Origin: CBDUQN01 sp965369375
Lineage (GTDB): Bacteria; Krumholzibacteriota; Krumholzibacteriia; Krumholzibacteriales; Krumholzibacteriaceae
Assembly: GCA_965369375.1 (NCBI GenBank)
Contig: CBDUQN010000004.1
Location: 20,454 to 84,453 of the forward strand
Length of the DNA: 64,000 nt
Reading direction: 5' to 3'
Every line of letters starts with the position of its first letter. Positions within the stretch are counted from its first letter, which is position 1. The notes beneath the pieces were generated by a model that saw nothing but the letters and a program-made list of their open reading frames with translations, was not told the origin of the DNA and ran no database searches. Both the position numbers and the translations under genes were made by a program. Positions 33,122 through 42,249 of this stretch are shown piece by piece.

Positions 33122-34276
33122 CTAATCCCTCCTCAGTATCTGTACGAAGCAGTATTGACCGATTCCGCCCACGTTGTGCGTGAGGCCGATATTGGCATCG
33201 GGAACCTGCCGGTCTCCCGCTTCTTCCCGCAGTTGCTTCGTGATTTCGTACGTCTGCGATACGCCGGTAGCGCCTATCGGATGACCTTTTGCCTTGAGGC
33301 CGCCGTCGATGTTTACCGGAAATTTCCCTTCTCTATATGTTTCTCGATCTTCAATAAGCTTTCCACCCTCGCCCTTCTTGCAGAAACCGAGGTCCTCATA
33401 CGCCATGATCTCGGCGATGGTAAAGCAGTCATGAACCTGCGCGACCTTTATATCCATCGGTTTCACGCCCGCCATTTTATAAGCTTCTTTCGCGGCTTCT
33501 TCCGCGCTCGGCAGACCCACGAGGTTGGGTCTTCGAAGCACGGACATGCTGGCCGTCGCGCATCCCATGCCGTCGAGCCAAACCGGTTTCTTTGCAATTT
33601 CCTTGGTCTTGTTCTCACTTGCCAGAATGACACAGGCGGCGCCGTCAGCGTTCGCGCAGCAGTCATACACGTGCAACGGAGTCGCTATCTCATCAGACTC
33701 CAGCGCTTTCTCCATGGTGATCTCTTTCTGGAAGAGGGCGCAGGAGTTCCTGGTTCCGTAATGATGGTTCTTTATCGCCACCTGGAGCATCTGATCGTGT
33801 GTTGTGCCGAACTCGTGCATGTGGCGGCGGGCGAACATCGCGTAATAAGCGGGAAATGTGGTTCCGAACACCGATTCCCACTGCACCTCGCCGACCCTGC
33901 CCATGAGCGCCAGGATCTCCGGCGTCGACAGCTCGGTCATTTTCTGGCACCCGATCACGGCGACGATGTTGTAGAGTCCCGCTTTGATCGACATCCATGC
34001 GGTGCGTATCGCCGCGCTTCCCGACGCGCACGCAACCTCGGTGAGCCACGTTGGTTTGGGCACGAGGCCGAGGTACTCCTGCACCACGCCGGGGAGGGAG
34101 CGCTGCTTGTGATATTCGGGAACGGACCCGATCACCGATGCCTCTATATCATTCTTCTCGATCCCGGCATCTTCGAGCGCCGCCCGGAAGACCTCGAAGG
34201 CCAGTTCCTGCACGGTCGCGTCGCTACGGCGGCCGAAGACCCCATGACCAATACCGATGATTCCAACTCTCGCCAT
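33122..34276 (-). CDS. SCPx-type thiolase (lipid-transfer-protein thiolase family)
   Basis: A 384-residue thiolase-fold protein beginning MARVGIIGIGHGVFGRRSDA. Cys83 in TEVACASGSAAIRTAWMS is the nucleophile; QVHDCFTIAEIMAYEDLG, KGHPIGATGVSQTYEI and LTHNVGGIGQYCFVQIL are the remaining family blocks. Such enzymes act as 3-oxoacyl-CoA thiolases or, with a DUF35 partner, as retro-aldolases; that partner is encoded next. AGGAGG lies about nine bases before this ATG, ruling out a longer frame starting at 34372 that would overlap the SDR gene. Confidence 0.88.
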   Translation of the reverse strand: MARVGIIGIGHGVFGRRSDATVQELAFEVFRAALEDAGIEKNDIEASVIGSVPEYHKQRSLPGVVQEYLGLVPKPTWLTEVACASGSAAIRTAWMSIKAGLYNIVAVIGCQKMTELSTPEILALMGRVGEVQWESVFGTTFPAYYAMFARRHMHEFGTTHDQMLQVAIKNHHYGTRNSCALFQKEITMEKALESDEIATPLHVYDCCANADGAACVILASENKTKEIAKKPVWLDGMGCATASMSVLRRPNLVGLPSAEEAAKEAYKMAGVKPMDIKVAQVHDCFTIAEIMAYEDLGFCKKGEGGKLIEDRETYREGKFPVNIDGGLKAKGHPIGATGVSQTYEITKQLREEAGDRQVPDANIGLTHNVGGIGQYCFVQILRRD

Positions 34277-34289
34277 AACGCTTTGCCTC

Positions 34290-35039
34290 CTATATGTATT
34301 GGCCGCCGTCGACCTGAATGATTTCACCTGTGATGTGGCGGGACCTGTCCGAACAGAGGAAAGCGACCACATTTGCGCAATCCTCCGGAGAGGCTATCCT
34401 GCCGATAACCGTTTCATCCACAGCCTTGTTGAGAAATTCCGGCGCTATGTTCATGGCCATTTCGGTCATGACCATTCCGGGCGCGACAACATTGACATTC
34501 ACGTTGAATTTGCCGAGCTCCCTTGCAAGGGCTTTGCTCATGGCGATCTCTCCGCCCTTCGATGCGGAATAGTTGGTCTGGGCGAATTTGCCTCTCAAAC
34601 CGTTGATCGACGAGATGTTCACTATCTTGCCGTGACGCTGTTCCTTGAACACCATGGCGGCAGCTTTGTTGTAATTGAAGTAGCCTTTAAGGTTCACGCT
34701 GATTACCGTGTCCCACTGCTTCTCTGACATCTTCCATATCACGCCGTCCCAGTTGATGCCGGCATTGCAGATCATGATATCGAGTCCCCCGAATTCCTTT
34801 ATAACCGTATCCACCATGTTCTGCGCGTCATCGAAGCTCGAGACATCGGCCTTTATGGCGAGCCCCTTGCGGCCCATCTCCTCGATCCGGCGAATCACCT
34901 CTTTCGCTTCGGCATCGTGGCGGCGATAGTTGATGGCAACATTGCAGCCCTCTTCGCCGAGCGTGAGGGCGACCGCGGTGCCTATCCCCATGCTGCCGCC
35001 GGTGACAATGGCGCACTTTCCTTCCAAACCTAGATCCAT
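34290..35039 (-). CDS. Short-chain dehydrogenase/reductase, FabG-like
   Basis: A 249-residue SDR. CAIVTGGSMGIGTAVALTLG holds the NAD(P)-binding TGxxxGxG. ICNAGINWDGV is the NAG motif, and ISSINGLRGKFAQTNYSASKGG gives the Ser-Tyr-Lys catalytic residues (Tyr155, Lys159). GQYI-type C-terminus (IQVDGGQYI) is typical. It probably reduces or oxidises a 3-oxo/3-hydroxyacyl-CoA handled by the downstream thiolases. First gene of the minus-strand operon; its promoter must lie in the 404-base space upstream. Confidence 0.9.
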   Translation of the reverse strand: MDLGLEGKCAIVTGGSMGIGTAVALTLGEEGCNVAINYRRHDAEAKEVIRRIEEMGRKGLAIKADVSSFDDAQNMVDTVIKEFGGLDIMICNAGINWDGVIWKMSEKQWDTVISVNLKGYFNYNKAAAMVFKEQRHGKIVNISSINGLRGKFAQTNYSASKGGEIAMSKALARELGKFNVNVNVVAPGMVMTEMAMNIAPEFLNKAVDETVIGRIASPEDCANVVAFLCSDRSRHITGEIIQVDGGQYI

Positions 35040-35166
35040 AATGTAATCCCCCGTTTTGGCAATAGATGACTGGTGCCTGAATTTATCGACACTGCATCCG
35101 AATAGAAAAAAGTCACCTTGGCCTAATCAAGAATTGATACTCTAAGGCTCCTTTGATTGATAACAA

Positions 35167-35211
35167 ACTGGTTTTCGGATATCCACGTGAATACCGTGGC
35201 TGAAAACCAGT
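35167..35211. other. Strong bipartite hairpin
   Basis: ACTGGTTTTC at 35167-35176 pairs perfectly with GAAAACCAGT at 35202-35211. After a small internal loop CCACG pairs with CGTGG around a seven-base loop. It could terminate readthrough from the sulfatase-like gene or regulate the SDR operon leader. No T-run follows the stem. Confidence 0.55.
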
Positions 35212-35250
35212 GAATGGTAATCCATATCTTAAATCGGCAACTATGTCAAG

Positions 35251-35430
35251 TATGACCTCACCGGCAGGATTGAACCGGATCGAGGGAAAGTGCCGGGATT
35301 GAAGCAAATATGACCTCACCGGCAGGCCGGCAGGATTGAACCGGATCGAGGGAAAGTGCCGGGATTGAAGCAAATTTGACCCCATCGGCAGGCCGGCAGG
35401 ATTGAACCGGATCGAGGGAAAGTGCCGGAA
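35251..35430. repeat. 58-66 bp tandem repeat, three copies
   Basis: Copies at 35251-35308, 35309-35374 and 35375-35430 each carry GATTGAACCGGATCGAGGGA and end near AAGTGCCGG. Copies two and three hold an extra internal CCGGCAGG, itself a small duplication. The array ends 14 bases past the sulfatase-like stop. Confidence 0.9.
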
Positions 35431-35443
35431 TGTTGTGTGAACG

Positions 35444-36883
35444 TTAGAGATATCCGAGACCCTTGAGCTCGTCTTTTATTGCATCCCGTTCATGGTCACT
35501 CAGGTCTCTACCTTTGCCGAGGTCGTAGTCTTTCTTTTCGTAGTAGTCCGTGATAAGGCCCTGGAGCTCTCGTACGCGTTCCTTGCACCGCTTGGCTCTG
35601 TTCACCGCTTCGGACGGATCTGCTTTTAGATCGTAGAGTTGCGGCCCCTTGCCGCCGAGACGTTTCACCGTCCTCGCGAGCTGCTGCTTGATGCTCGCTT
35701 TGGCGCTGCCTGATTTCCTTCTGCTTGCGGTTATCAACTTGTCGTAGCCGTAGACCACGCTGATAGACCGGCCTGCTTCAGAATAAACGGGCGCCGCAGG
35801 TCCTCGTTTGTTCGCCGGCGCCTCTCCATCGGATGGATCGAAGAGATGGCGAACACTTTTCACTGCGAGATGCGCCGGCATTTCGATATCCGCCAGATCG
35901 AGAAGCGTCGGCAGAATATTGATATGTGATACATTGCTTTCGACCTGCCTTGAGGCCTTTCTGGAGCCGTTGTAACTCACGATCCACGGTGTCTTGATTA
36001 TCTCGTTGTAGAGATCGGTGCTTCCGTGGCCGAAGGAGCCGTGATCCCACAGCTGCTCGCCGTGATCCGAAGAGACACTGATGATCGAGGACCTGCGTAT
36101 ACCGAGATTTTCGAGCTTTGCGAAGAGGAGACCGAGCAGCTCGTCGACGAGCTTGATTTCCATACGGTAGAGGAATTTTATGAAATTAACCTCCGCCTCG
36201 CCGAGCTTGATCCTGTTTGTTTTTTCCACGATGTTGTTGTGGGCTCGTATCATGACTTCGGGTATCACACCGTTTTCAGGATCGGGAAAGAGGGCTTGCA
36301 TGGTGCTGTTGCCTTTTGTTCGCCTGTATCCTTCATCGTAGCTTTTCGCTTTCTTTATCCTATCATGAAACTCGGCCGGAAATCTGTAGGGCGTGTGGGG
36401 TGTGGAAAGATGAAGAAAGAAAAAGAACGGGGCGTCATGATTTTGCTCGATCCATTCCACAGCCCGTTTCGTCTCGATTATGGGTCCCTCCACCGACCAG
36501 TTTTCAGTAAGATCGGTCAGTGATTCCAGGGAATCGAATGATTGCTTGAAGAAGTTCTTGAAAAATCCGAAATCAACGACGGCTTTCCTCTGGTACCCGT
36601 TCTCCCCCAGAATCTTCAGGAGCGGACTCGGAGGGAGCATCTTTATATCAAAATCATACACGCCGTGGTGTGCAGGGTAGAGAGAAGTGAATAGCGAGGC
36701 GAAAGCCGGGGCGGTGAAGTTCGAGGTGGAATAGGCGTTCTTGAAAATTACGCCGTCCTCAGCCAATGCATCCAGATTCGGGCTCACGCATTCCTTATCG
36801 CCGTAGCACCCGAGGTGATCGGCGCGCATCGTATCGATGACGATCAGGAAAATGTGAGGTTTGTCCATGGCTCGCTCGTCCAT
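35444..36883 (-). CDS. Sulfatase-fold (alkaline-phosphatase superfamily) protein with Thr nucleophile
   Basis: A 479-residue soluble protein without a signal peptide. HIFLIVIDTMRADHLGCYG and SPNLDALAEDGVIFKNAY are the N-terminal sulfatase blocks, and VSSDHGEQLWDHGSFGHG supplies later metal ligands. The formylglycine site C/S-x-P-x-R is T57-A-P-A-F, so no formylglycine can form. Thr is the nucleophile in related phosphoethanolamine and phosphoglycerol transferases and in many unassigned sulfatase-like proteins, so a phospho- or sulfo-ester transferase or hydrolase is possible. ATG at 36868 is an alternative start. Monocistronic and divergent from the next gene. Confidence 0.82.
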   Translation of the reverse strand: MDERAMDKPHIFLIVIDTMRADHLGCYGDKECVSPNLDALAEDGVIFKNAYSTSNFTAPAFASLFTSLYPAHHGVYDFDIKMLPPSPLLKILGENGYQRKAVVDFGFFKNFFKQSFDSLESLTDLTENWSVEGPIIETKRAVEWIEQNHDAPFFFFLHLSTPHTPYRFPAEFHDRIKKAKSYDEGYRRTKGNSTMQALFPDPENGVIPEVMIRAHNNIVEKTNRIKLGEAEVNFIKFLYRMEIKLVDELLGLLFAKLENLGIRRSSIISVSSDHGEQLWDHGSFGHGSTDLYNEIIKTPWIVSYNGSRKASRQVESNVSHINILPTLLDLADIEMPAHLAVKSVRHLFDPSDGEAPANKRGPAAPVYSEAGRSISVVYGYDKLITASRRKSGSAKASIKQQLARTVKRLGGKGPQLYDLKADPSEAVNRAKRCKERVRELQGLITDYYEKKDYDLGKGRDLSDHERDAIKDELKGLGYL

Positions 36884-36909
36884 GCCTGCATTCTAGCACG
36901 ATATTTCTA

Positions 36910-36938
36910 TTGAAAGCACCCGTATTTTGTTCTATAAT
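36910..36938 (+). promoter_or_regulatory. Sigma-70 promoter of the DUF3108-like gene
   Basis: TTGAAA at 36910-36915, exactly 17 bases, then a perfect TATAAT at 36933-36938. The transcript would begin near 36945, about 88 bases before the ATG. Confidence 0.75.
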
Positions 36939-37032
36939 CGGTTTTCCTACAGGGTGTTCTGTCTGTTTATAATAGAAATCACGGGGCTGATAGTTCTTGT
37001 CGATTTCTTATACATGAAGGAAGGTGGATTTC

Positions 37033-37794
37033 ATGAGAAAGGTAATGGGAATACTCATCGCGCTGTTCTTGCTTGTTGCTGTTGCAGATACGGTACGGGG
37101 AGAAAAGGATTCCAAGAGTGATCCTGCGGCTTCGCTGGACGCAGGCGTCATTAAAGAGATGCATCTGGAATACAAGGTCAATATGGCGATTCCCGGCAGG
37201 CCAATGACCGTTGATATATCTCGAACCATAAAAAAAGCGAAGGCCGGAAAGCGCCCCATCTGGAGGATAATCAGCATGAGCGAAACGCAGATGGGCACCG
37301 CCGTAGATACCTTTGAAATCGATGCGAAGACCCTTCTTCCGGTGAGCTGGAGGGCGAGGTTTGCCCAGGTATCAATAGAGATGAATTACCGTGAGAATGC
37401 CGTTAAGGGAAGTATCGATGCGGGATCCGGATCGGCGATGCCAGTTGACGTTACGTTGGAGAAGCCCGTTCTCGGCGATGGGTCGGCGTTCGAGGTCGTG
37501 TTACCGGCGTTGCCGCTCAAAAAGGGGTACAAGACAAGGCTCGATATGTTCGATTCCGAAAAGCAGGAGGTGCGATCGATGGCGCTCGAGGTTGTCGGTG
37601 AGGAAACAGTGACCGTTCCTGCCGGCACCTTTGAAACCATTGCCGTCAAGCTGATACCTGTCGATGAAAGTTTTGGCGGCGGCACGTACTATATCAGCCT
37701 GAAGGATCCGCGCGTGCTGGTGCGCGGCGTTTTTCAGATGCCCAAAGAGGCGGGAGGAGGAACCGTTACATCCGAGCTTGCAGGCTATAAATAA
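37033..37794 (+). CDS. Exported DUF3108-like protein
   Basis: 253 residues with a signal peptide (MRKVMGILIALFLLVAVADT, cleavage near VRGE). The body is beta-rich; VPAGTFETIAVKLIP and YYISLKDPRVLVRGVF resemble the C-terminal part of DUF3108 periplasmic proteins, whose role is unknown. An AAGGTGG sequence just before this ATG makes it preferable to the GTG nine bases upstream. It has its own strong promoter and a likely terminator, so it is probably a single-gene unit. The link to DUF3108 is by motif, not firm. Confidence 0.62.
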   Translation: MRKVMGILIALFLLVAVADTVRGEKDSKSDPAASLDAGVIKEMHLEYKVNMAIPGRPMTVDISRTIKKAKAGKRPIWRIISMSETQMGTAVDTFEIDAKTLLPVSWRARFAQVSIEMNYRENAVKGSIDAGSGSAMPVDVTLEKPVLGDGSAFEVVLPALPLKKGYKTRLDMFDSEKQEVRSMALEVVGEETVTVPAGTFETIAVKLIPVDESFGGGTYYISLKDPRVLVRGVFQMPKEAGGGTVTSELAGYK

Positions 37795-37828
37795 ATGCAT
37801 ATTGGCGGCAGCGGTATGATCGAACTCG

Positions 37829-37861
37829 AGAGCGCTCTTCGGTGTGAATTGCGCTCTTTTT
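37829..37861 (+). terminator. Rho-independent terminator
   Basis: AGAGCGC pairs with GCGCTCT over a 15-base loop and runs into five T. It lies 35 bases past the DUF3108-like stop. Confidence 0.55.
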
Positions 37862-37880
37862 CATTGTGCCGGTCGAATGG

Positions 37881-37935
37881 GATTACCGGGGCAGATTACC
37901 GGGGCAGAATCGGGACAGATTACCGGGGCAGAATC
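37881..37935. repeat. Short GATTACCGGGGCAGA repeats
   Basis: GATTACCGGGGCA occurs at 37881, 37894 and 37918, the last with the trailing GAATCG also repeated. It lies between the terminator and the hybrid kinase gene. Confidence 0.75.
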
Positions 37936-38006
37936 GAATTGATTAATCGGGCGGCACGGGTTACTATTTCCGGCGGTTGCACTATCTCTTTAACCGGTGA
38001 TAAATC

Positions 38007-40844
38007 ATGGATAAACCCCGACTGCTCTACATCGAAGACAATGATGATCAGCGCAGGTCCCTAACCAAGCTTTTGCGGTCTCGGGGATTTACCGTGACTC
38101 CGTCGAAATCGGGCGCTACGGGATTCGACTTCTTCAAGAAGAGAAGATTCGACATAATCCTCTGTGATCTGAATATGCCGGGGATGGGTGGTGAGAAGGT
38201 CCTCGAAAAGGTTCGACGGCTCAACGGAGATATCCCTTTCATATTGCTATCGGCGCATGGAACCGTCTCACTTGCGATCAAGGCCATAAAGAAAGGCGCC
38301 GACGACTTCATTCTCAAGCCGGCCGAGATAAACGTCATAGCGATTACCCTCAAAAAGGCCGTCGAGAAACGCAAGCTCGAAAAGCAGTTGAGGGATTCTG
38401 AAGCGAAGCTCCGCATCGTAACCGAGAACGTTCCCGATTTTATCTACGCGCTGGATCTCAATGGTGTGTTTCTCAGTCTCAGCGCTTCCCCGGAGAATAC
38501 CTTGGAGTATAGTCCCGGGGAACTTATCGGCACCTCCATATTCAACGTTATTCATCCGGACGATCGCGAGGCTGTCCTCGAGAATTTCCATCGATCCCTA
38601 GCCGCCCATGAAACAGGTGTGCAGACGATTACGTTTCGCATGGTTTCAAAATCGGGAAAGGTGAGACAGTTTGAAATAAAGCGGCGGCATATTTATGAGA
38701 ATAAACAGTGTGTCCAGAGCGTAGGTATAGCGCGCGATGTAACCGAGCAGCATGAGGCGGAAGAGAAGATAAAGCTCTACCGGGAGCTGTTCATCAATGC
38801 GAACGACGGTATCGCTATCTTCGATTCTGCAGGGTATTTCATGGAGCGAAATGCCATGCATCTCGAGAAACTGGGCTTCAGAGAAGATTTTTCCGGCAAG
38901 AAGTTCTCGGAGTTGCTCGGAGCGAGGGGACCGGAGATAGAGAAAACAGTTTTCGATAAGGGCGAATTCCGTGGTGAGATCACCGTTGCGGGGCCTGATG
39001 GATCTGCAACAACAATCGACTTGTCGATTTTCAGGATCAAGAAGGAATCCGGAGAAGCACTCGGCTATGCGGGGATTGCCCGGGATATCACGCAACGGAA
39101 GAAGGCCGAAGAGCAGATCGCGAATCGGTTGCGGTACGAGGAAGGGCTTGCCGCGCTGTCCCAATCCCTCCTCAAGGAATCCGAAGCCGATGATGCGCTC
39201 GATCATGCGCTGAAGCATCTGCTCAATGCGGCGCGTGTGGGCCGCGTGTACATTTTCGAGAACTTCATGGACGAAGTCGATGGATTGTGCATGCGCCAGA
39301 CGCACGAAGTATGTGTGCCGGGTGTCGAGCCGCAAATTGACAATCCGCTGCTTCAGCATGCCCCGTACAAGGAGGGTTTTGACGAGTGGCGAAAGCTTTT
39401 GGAGAGTGGAGAATCGGTTGGGGGGCTCATCAAGGATTTATCTGGATCCGAACGGGCGGTATTCGAGGCGCAGGAGATCCTCTCGATCCTCGTCATTCCC
39501 ATTACCGTTGCCGGGCACTGGTACGGTTTCATAGGTTTCGACGATGTCCGCGAAGAGCGCGAGTGGAACAAGGAGGATGTGAGAACCCTTCGAACGGCCG
39601 CCGAGATCATTGGCAGCTATATACAGCATCAACAGTTCGAGGAATCCCTTCGATTCAGCGAGGAACGGTTCCGAGGCCTCGTGGAGAACGCGAACGATAT
39701 CATCTATGCATTGTCTCCTGAGGGCGTGTTCACATACGTGTCACCGAAAGTCACCGATATCCTCGGCTATGAGGTCGAAGAGGTTCTCGGGAAACCCCTC
39801 TTCCCGTTTATGCACCCCGATGACAGGGAAGAGAGCATAAAGTGGTGGCAGTCGGGCATGGAGTGTCACGCGGAGCATGCCGCCGGCTACGAATTCAGGC
39901 AATTTCACAAGGACGGCAGCATCAGGTGGTTTACGACCAACGCGTCACCGATACTCGATGAGGACGGTAATATCATGATGCTTATCGGTGTCTCCCATGA
40001 TATTACCGAGCCGAAACGGATTCTTAAGGAGCTCCAGGAGGCGAACAGACATCTGAAGGAGACGCAGATACAACTCGTGCAATCAGAGAAGATGGCATCT
40101 CTCGGCCAGCTCGTCGCCGGAATTGCCCACGAGATCAACACGCCGATCGGTGCGCTCAGCAGCATGCATGATACGCTCATGCGCGCGATGGACAAACTGA
40201 AGGCGGTAATCGATGAGACGTGTCCTCGGGGCGCCATCGATCAATCCGAGATGGACGCGACGCTCAAGATAATCGATGATTCGAACAAGGTCATCAAATC
40301 GGGTGCGGAGCGGGTTATAACAATCGTTCGGCGGTTGCGCAGTTTTGCCCGCCTCGACGAGGCCGAGCTCAAAACGGTAGATATCCATGAAGGCCTCGAA
40401 GATACCCTTACGTTGATTCACCATGAGATCAAGCATGATATCACTGTCGTTAAGAATTACGGGAATATTCCGTCCGTTGCCTGCTATCCGGGTCAGTTGA
40501 ATCAGGTTTTCCTCAATGTTTTGATAAACGCGAAACAGGCGATCAATGGCAAGGGAGAAATCACTATAACAACCTTTATCGAGGACAATAATATCTACAT
40601 TGCAATCAAAGACACCGGTCCCGGTATCTCCCAGGAGAATCTCGGCAGGGTATTCGATCCGGGTTTCACGACAAAGGGTGTGGGTGTCGGAACGGGGCTC
40701 GGCTTGTCGATCTGCTACAAGATCATGCAGGTTCACAGGGGGGGGATCACAGTCGAGAGTGAACCGGGAAGGGGCACGACATTTACGCTCCATTTCCCGA
40801 TGAATCTCGAATTGATGCTCGAAGAAAATGTTGACAATAAATAG
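38007..40844 (+). CDS. Hybrid sensor histidine kinase: receiver, PAS-PAS-GAF-PAS, kinase
   Basis: A 945-residue cytoplasmic sensor without membrane segments. Residues 1-125 are a receiver with acceptor Asp54 (ILCDLNMPGMGG). PAS domains start near residues 135 (FIYALDLNGVFLSLS), 258 (FINANDGIAIFDSAG) and 552 (VENANDIIYALSPEG), with a GAF-like domain around 375-540. The dimerisation domain carries His708 (GIAHEINTPIGALSSMH) and the ATPase domain DTGPGIS and GVGTGLGLSICYK. Such architecture integrates soluble signals and phosphorelay. It is first in a run of co-oriented genes, and a stand-alone response regulator closes that run. Confidence 0.92.
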   Translation: MDKPRLLYIEDNDDQRRSLTKLLRSRGFTVTPSKSGATGFDFFKKRRFDIILCDLNMPGMGGEKVLEKVRRLNGDIPFILLSAHGTVSLAIKAIKKGADDFILKPAEINVIAITLKKAVEKRKLEKQLRDSEAKLRIVTENVPDFIYALDLNGVFLSLSASPENTLEYSPGELIGTSIFNVIHPDDREAVLENFHRSLAAHETGVQTITFRMVSKSGKVRQFEIKRRHIYENKQCVQSVGIARDVTEQHEAEEKIKLYRELFINANDGIAIFDSAGYFMERNAMHLEKLGFREDFSGKKFSELLGARGPEIEKTVFDKGEFRGEITVAGPDGSATTIDLSIFRIKKESGEALGYAGIARDITQRKKAEEQIANRLRYEEGLAALSQSLLKESEADDALDHALKHLLNAARVGRVYIFENFMDEVDGLCMRQTHEVCVPGVEPQIDNPLLQHAPYKEGFDEWRKLLESGESVGGLIKDLSGSERAVFEAQEILSILVIPITVAGHWYGFIGFDDVREEREWNKEDVRTLRTAAEIIGSYIQHQQFEESLRFSEERFRGLVENANDIIYALSPEGVFTYVSPKVTDILGYEVEEVLGKPLFPFMHPDDREESIKWWQSGMECHAEHAAGYEFRQFHKDGSIRWFTTNASPILDEDGNIMMLIGVSHDITEPKRILKELQEANRHLKETQIQLVQSEKMASLGQLVAGIAHEINTPIGALSSMHDTLMRAMDKLKAVIDETCPRGAIDQSEMDATLKIIDDSNKVIKSGAERVITIVRRLRSFARLDEAELKTVDIHEGLEDTLTLIHHEIKHDITVVKNYGNIPSVACYPGQLNQVFLNVLINAKQAINGKGEITITTFIEDNNIYIAIKDTGPGISQENLGRVFDPGFTTKGVGVGTGLGLSICYKIMQVHRGGITVESEPGRGTTFTLHFPMNLELMLEENVDNK

Positions 40845-40889
40845 CCTTTCCGTTGATACATATGTATTGAAAGGGGCATATATCTTTTC

Positions 40890-42230
40890 ATGCAATTGAT
40901 ATCCAGGAGTTGGGTTGTAGGATCGGTTGCCGCTATGGTGATCCTTGCTCTCCTGTGCGGGATGGGCGCGAATGTCCATGCCGCCGCTCAGAAGGAGGAG
41001 ACCGAGGAAGGGAGCAAGGCTTCAGAAGAGGGCAAGACATCGGAAGTGGAATATCCGAAAAAAATGAAGGCCCACCAGGGTTGGGAGTGGTTTCTTTACA
41101 TTCCCGGATATGTAGTATTTCTGCCGTTTAAGCTCATCTTCGAGGGAGTCGGCTATACGGCCGGATATGTTCATGAGAAAAAGCTCATTCAACGTGTGCG
41201 TGATATATTTTCAACGGAGACTCCGTTTTTCGAAATATCGCCGACATACAGTAACCGCAGCGGCCTCGGCCTGAAATTCGAGCGCAAGAACATATTCAAT
41301 ATGAACTCCGAGCTCGAGGTTCGCGCATCCATCGGGTACCTGCGCCGGCAGCGGTATGAGGTATCCCTGCAGCGGGTTAATCTGTTCACAGAGCGAGTCA
41401 AGACGGACATCCTCGTCGGTTACCGATTGATGCCCAATGAATCATTTTTCGGAATCGGACCTAACTCGCCGAAAGAGTATCAGACCGATTACATGCACGA
41501 GCGCGTATATACGCAGCTCGCTCTCGCCACATTCTTGGGCGAGAAGGTGAACCTGGCGGCGAATCTCGGTTTCGATTACAACAACATTCTCGACGGCAGA
41601 GATCCCGATTTCCCTTCGACAACGGATATTTATGATCCGTCGGAGTTGCCGGGCCTGGAAACGAAAGTGAAGTTTGTCAGCGCGCAGCTCGCGGTAATCT
41701 ACAATTCGAAGAAAATAACGGGAGAGAAGATACGGGGGCACGAGGTGCTGCTCGGAGGCGGTGTTTTCAATCAGGTCGGTGACGAGAAGTATGGATTCTA
41801 TCAACTGAGAGCGGATTTCAACTCGTACTTCCATCTCTTTTACGGAAGGAATGTGATTCTCCGTCTATCGGGGCAAATTATCGAGCCGTTCGATAATCGC
41901 ACCGTTCCATTCTATCTCCTCAGTGAGATCGGGCGCAGGGAAACGGTAAGAGGATTTACGAGAGGACGATTCTACGACCTGGATAAATTTGTCGGCTCTC
42001 TCGAGTATCAGTATCCCATCTGGAGGAACTATCTGGCCATGTCTACGGTAGATGCCCTTCTCTTCATTGATTTCGGCCAGGTGGCCCGCGACATAGGTGA
42101 TATCAATACCGATAATTCGAGAATCGGCGCGGGCATGGGAATCAGGTTGTGGAATCCGAAGGGCGAATGGGCGCGCATTATGATTTCCAAGAGCAGGGAG
42201 CGGTGGAGATTCTACTTTGTGCTGAATTAA
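40890..42230 (+). CDS. Omp85-superfamily outer-membrane barrel without POTRA domains
   Basis: 446 residues. A signal peptide (WVVGSVAAMVILALLCGMGA, cleavage near VHAAA) is followed by an acidic linker and WEWFLYIPGYVVFLPFKLIF. From about residue 120 it is a beta-barrel, ending in WRFYFVLN. IGRRETVRGFTRGRFYDLDK carries the RGF motif of the L6 loop that defines BamA/TamA-type barrels. There is no room for POTRA domains, so it resembles the small bacterial surface antigen branch and not a full BamA. Barrel substrate unknown. It lies 45 bases after the hybrid kinase gene and 19 before the kinase-like lipoprotein. Confidence 0.78.
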   Translation: MQLISRSWVVGSVAAMVILALLCGMGANVHAAAQKEETEEGSKASEEGKTSEVEYPKKMKAHQGWEWFLYIPGYVVFLPFKLIFEGVGYTAGYVHEKKLIQRVRDIFSTETPFFEISPTYSNRSGLGLKFERKNIFNMNSELEVRASIGYLRRQRYEVSLQRVNLFTERVKTDILVGYRLMPNESFFGIGPNSPKEYQTDYMHERVYTQLALATFLGEKVNLAANLGFDYNNILDGRDPDFPSTTDIYDPSELPGLETKVKFVSAQLAVIYNSKKITGEKIRGHEVLLGGGVFNQVGDEKYGFYQLRADFNSYFHLFYGRNVILRLSGQIIEPFDNRTVPFYLLSEIGRRETVRGFTRGRFYDLDKFVGSLEYQYPIWRNYLAMSTVDALLFIDFGQVARDIGDINTDNSRIGAGMGIRLWNPKGEWARIMISKSRERWRFYFVLN

Positions 42231-42249
42231 TGCTTCGAGGTAAGAGCGA

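Larger units (their letters stand above)
35040..35443. other. 404-base gene-free stretch: hairpin plus tandem repeat
   Basis: Between the SDR start and the sulfatase-like stop. It holds a strong hairpin (35167-35211) and a three-copy tandem repeat (35251-35430). A short open frame can be drawn across it but is made mainly of the repeats, so I do not call a gene. No convincing sigma-70 promoter was seen, although the operon reading left must start here. Confidence 0.7.

Noticed and set aside
35113..35385. 90-codon frame on the minus strand in the long gap
   Set aside because: It is mostly made of the tandem repeat and the hairpin, and has no ribosome-binding site.
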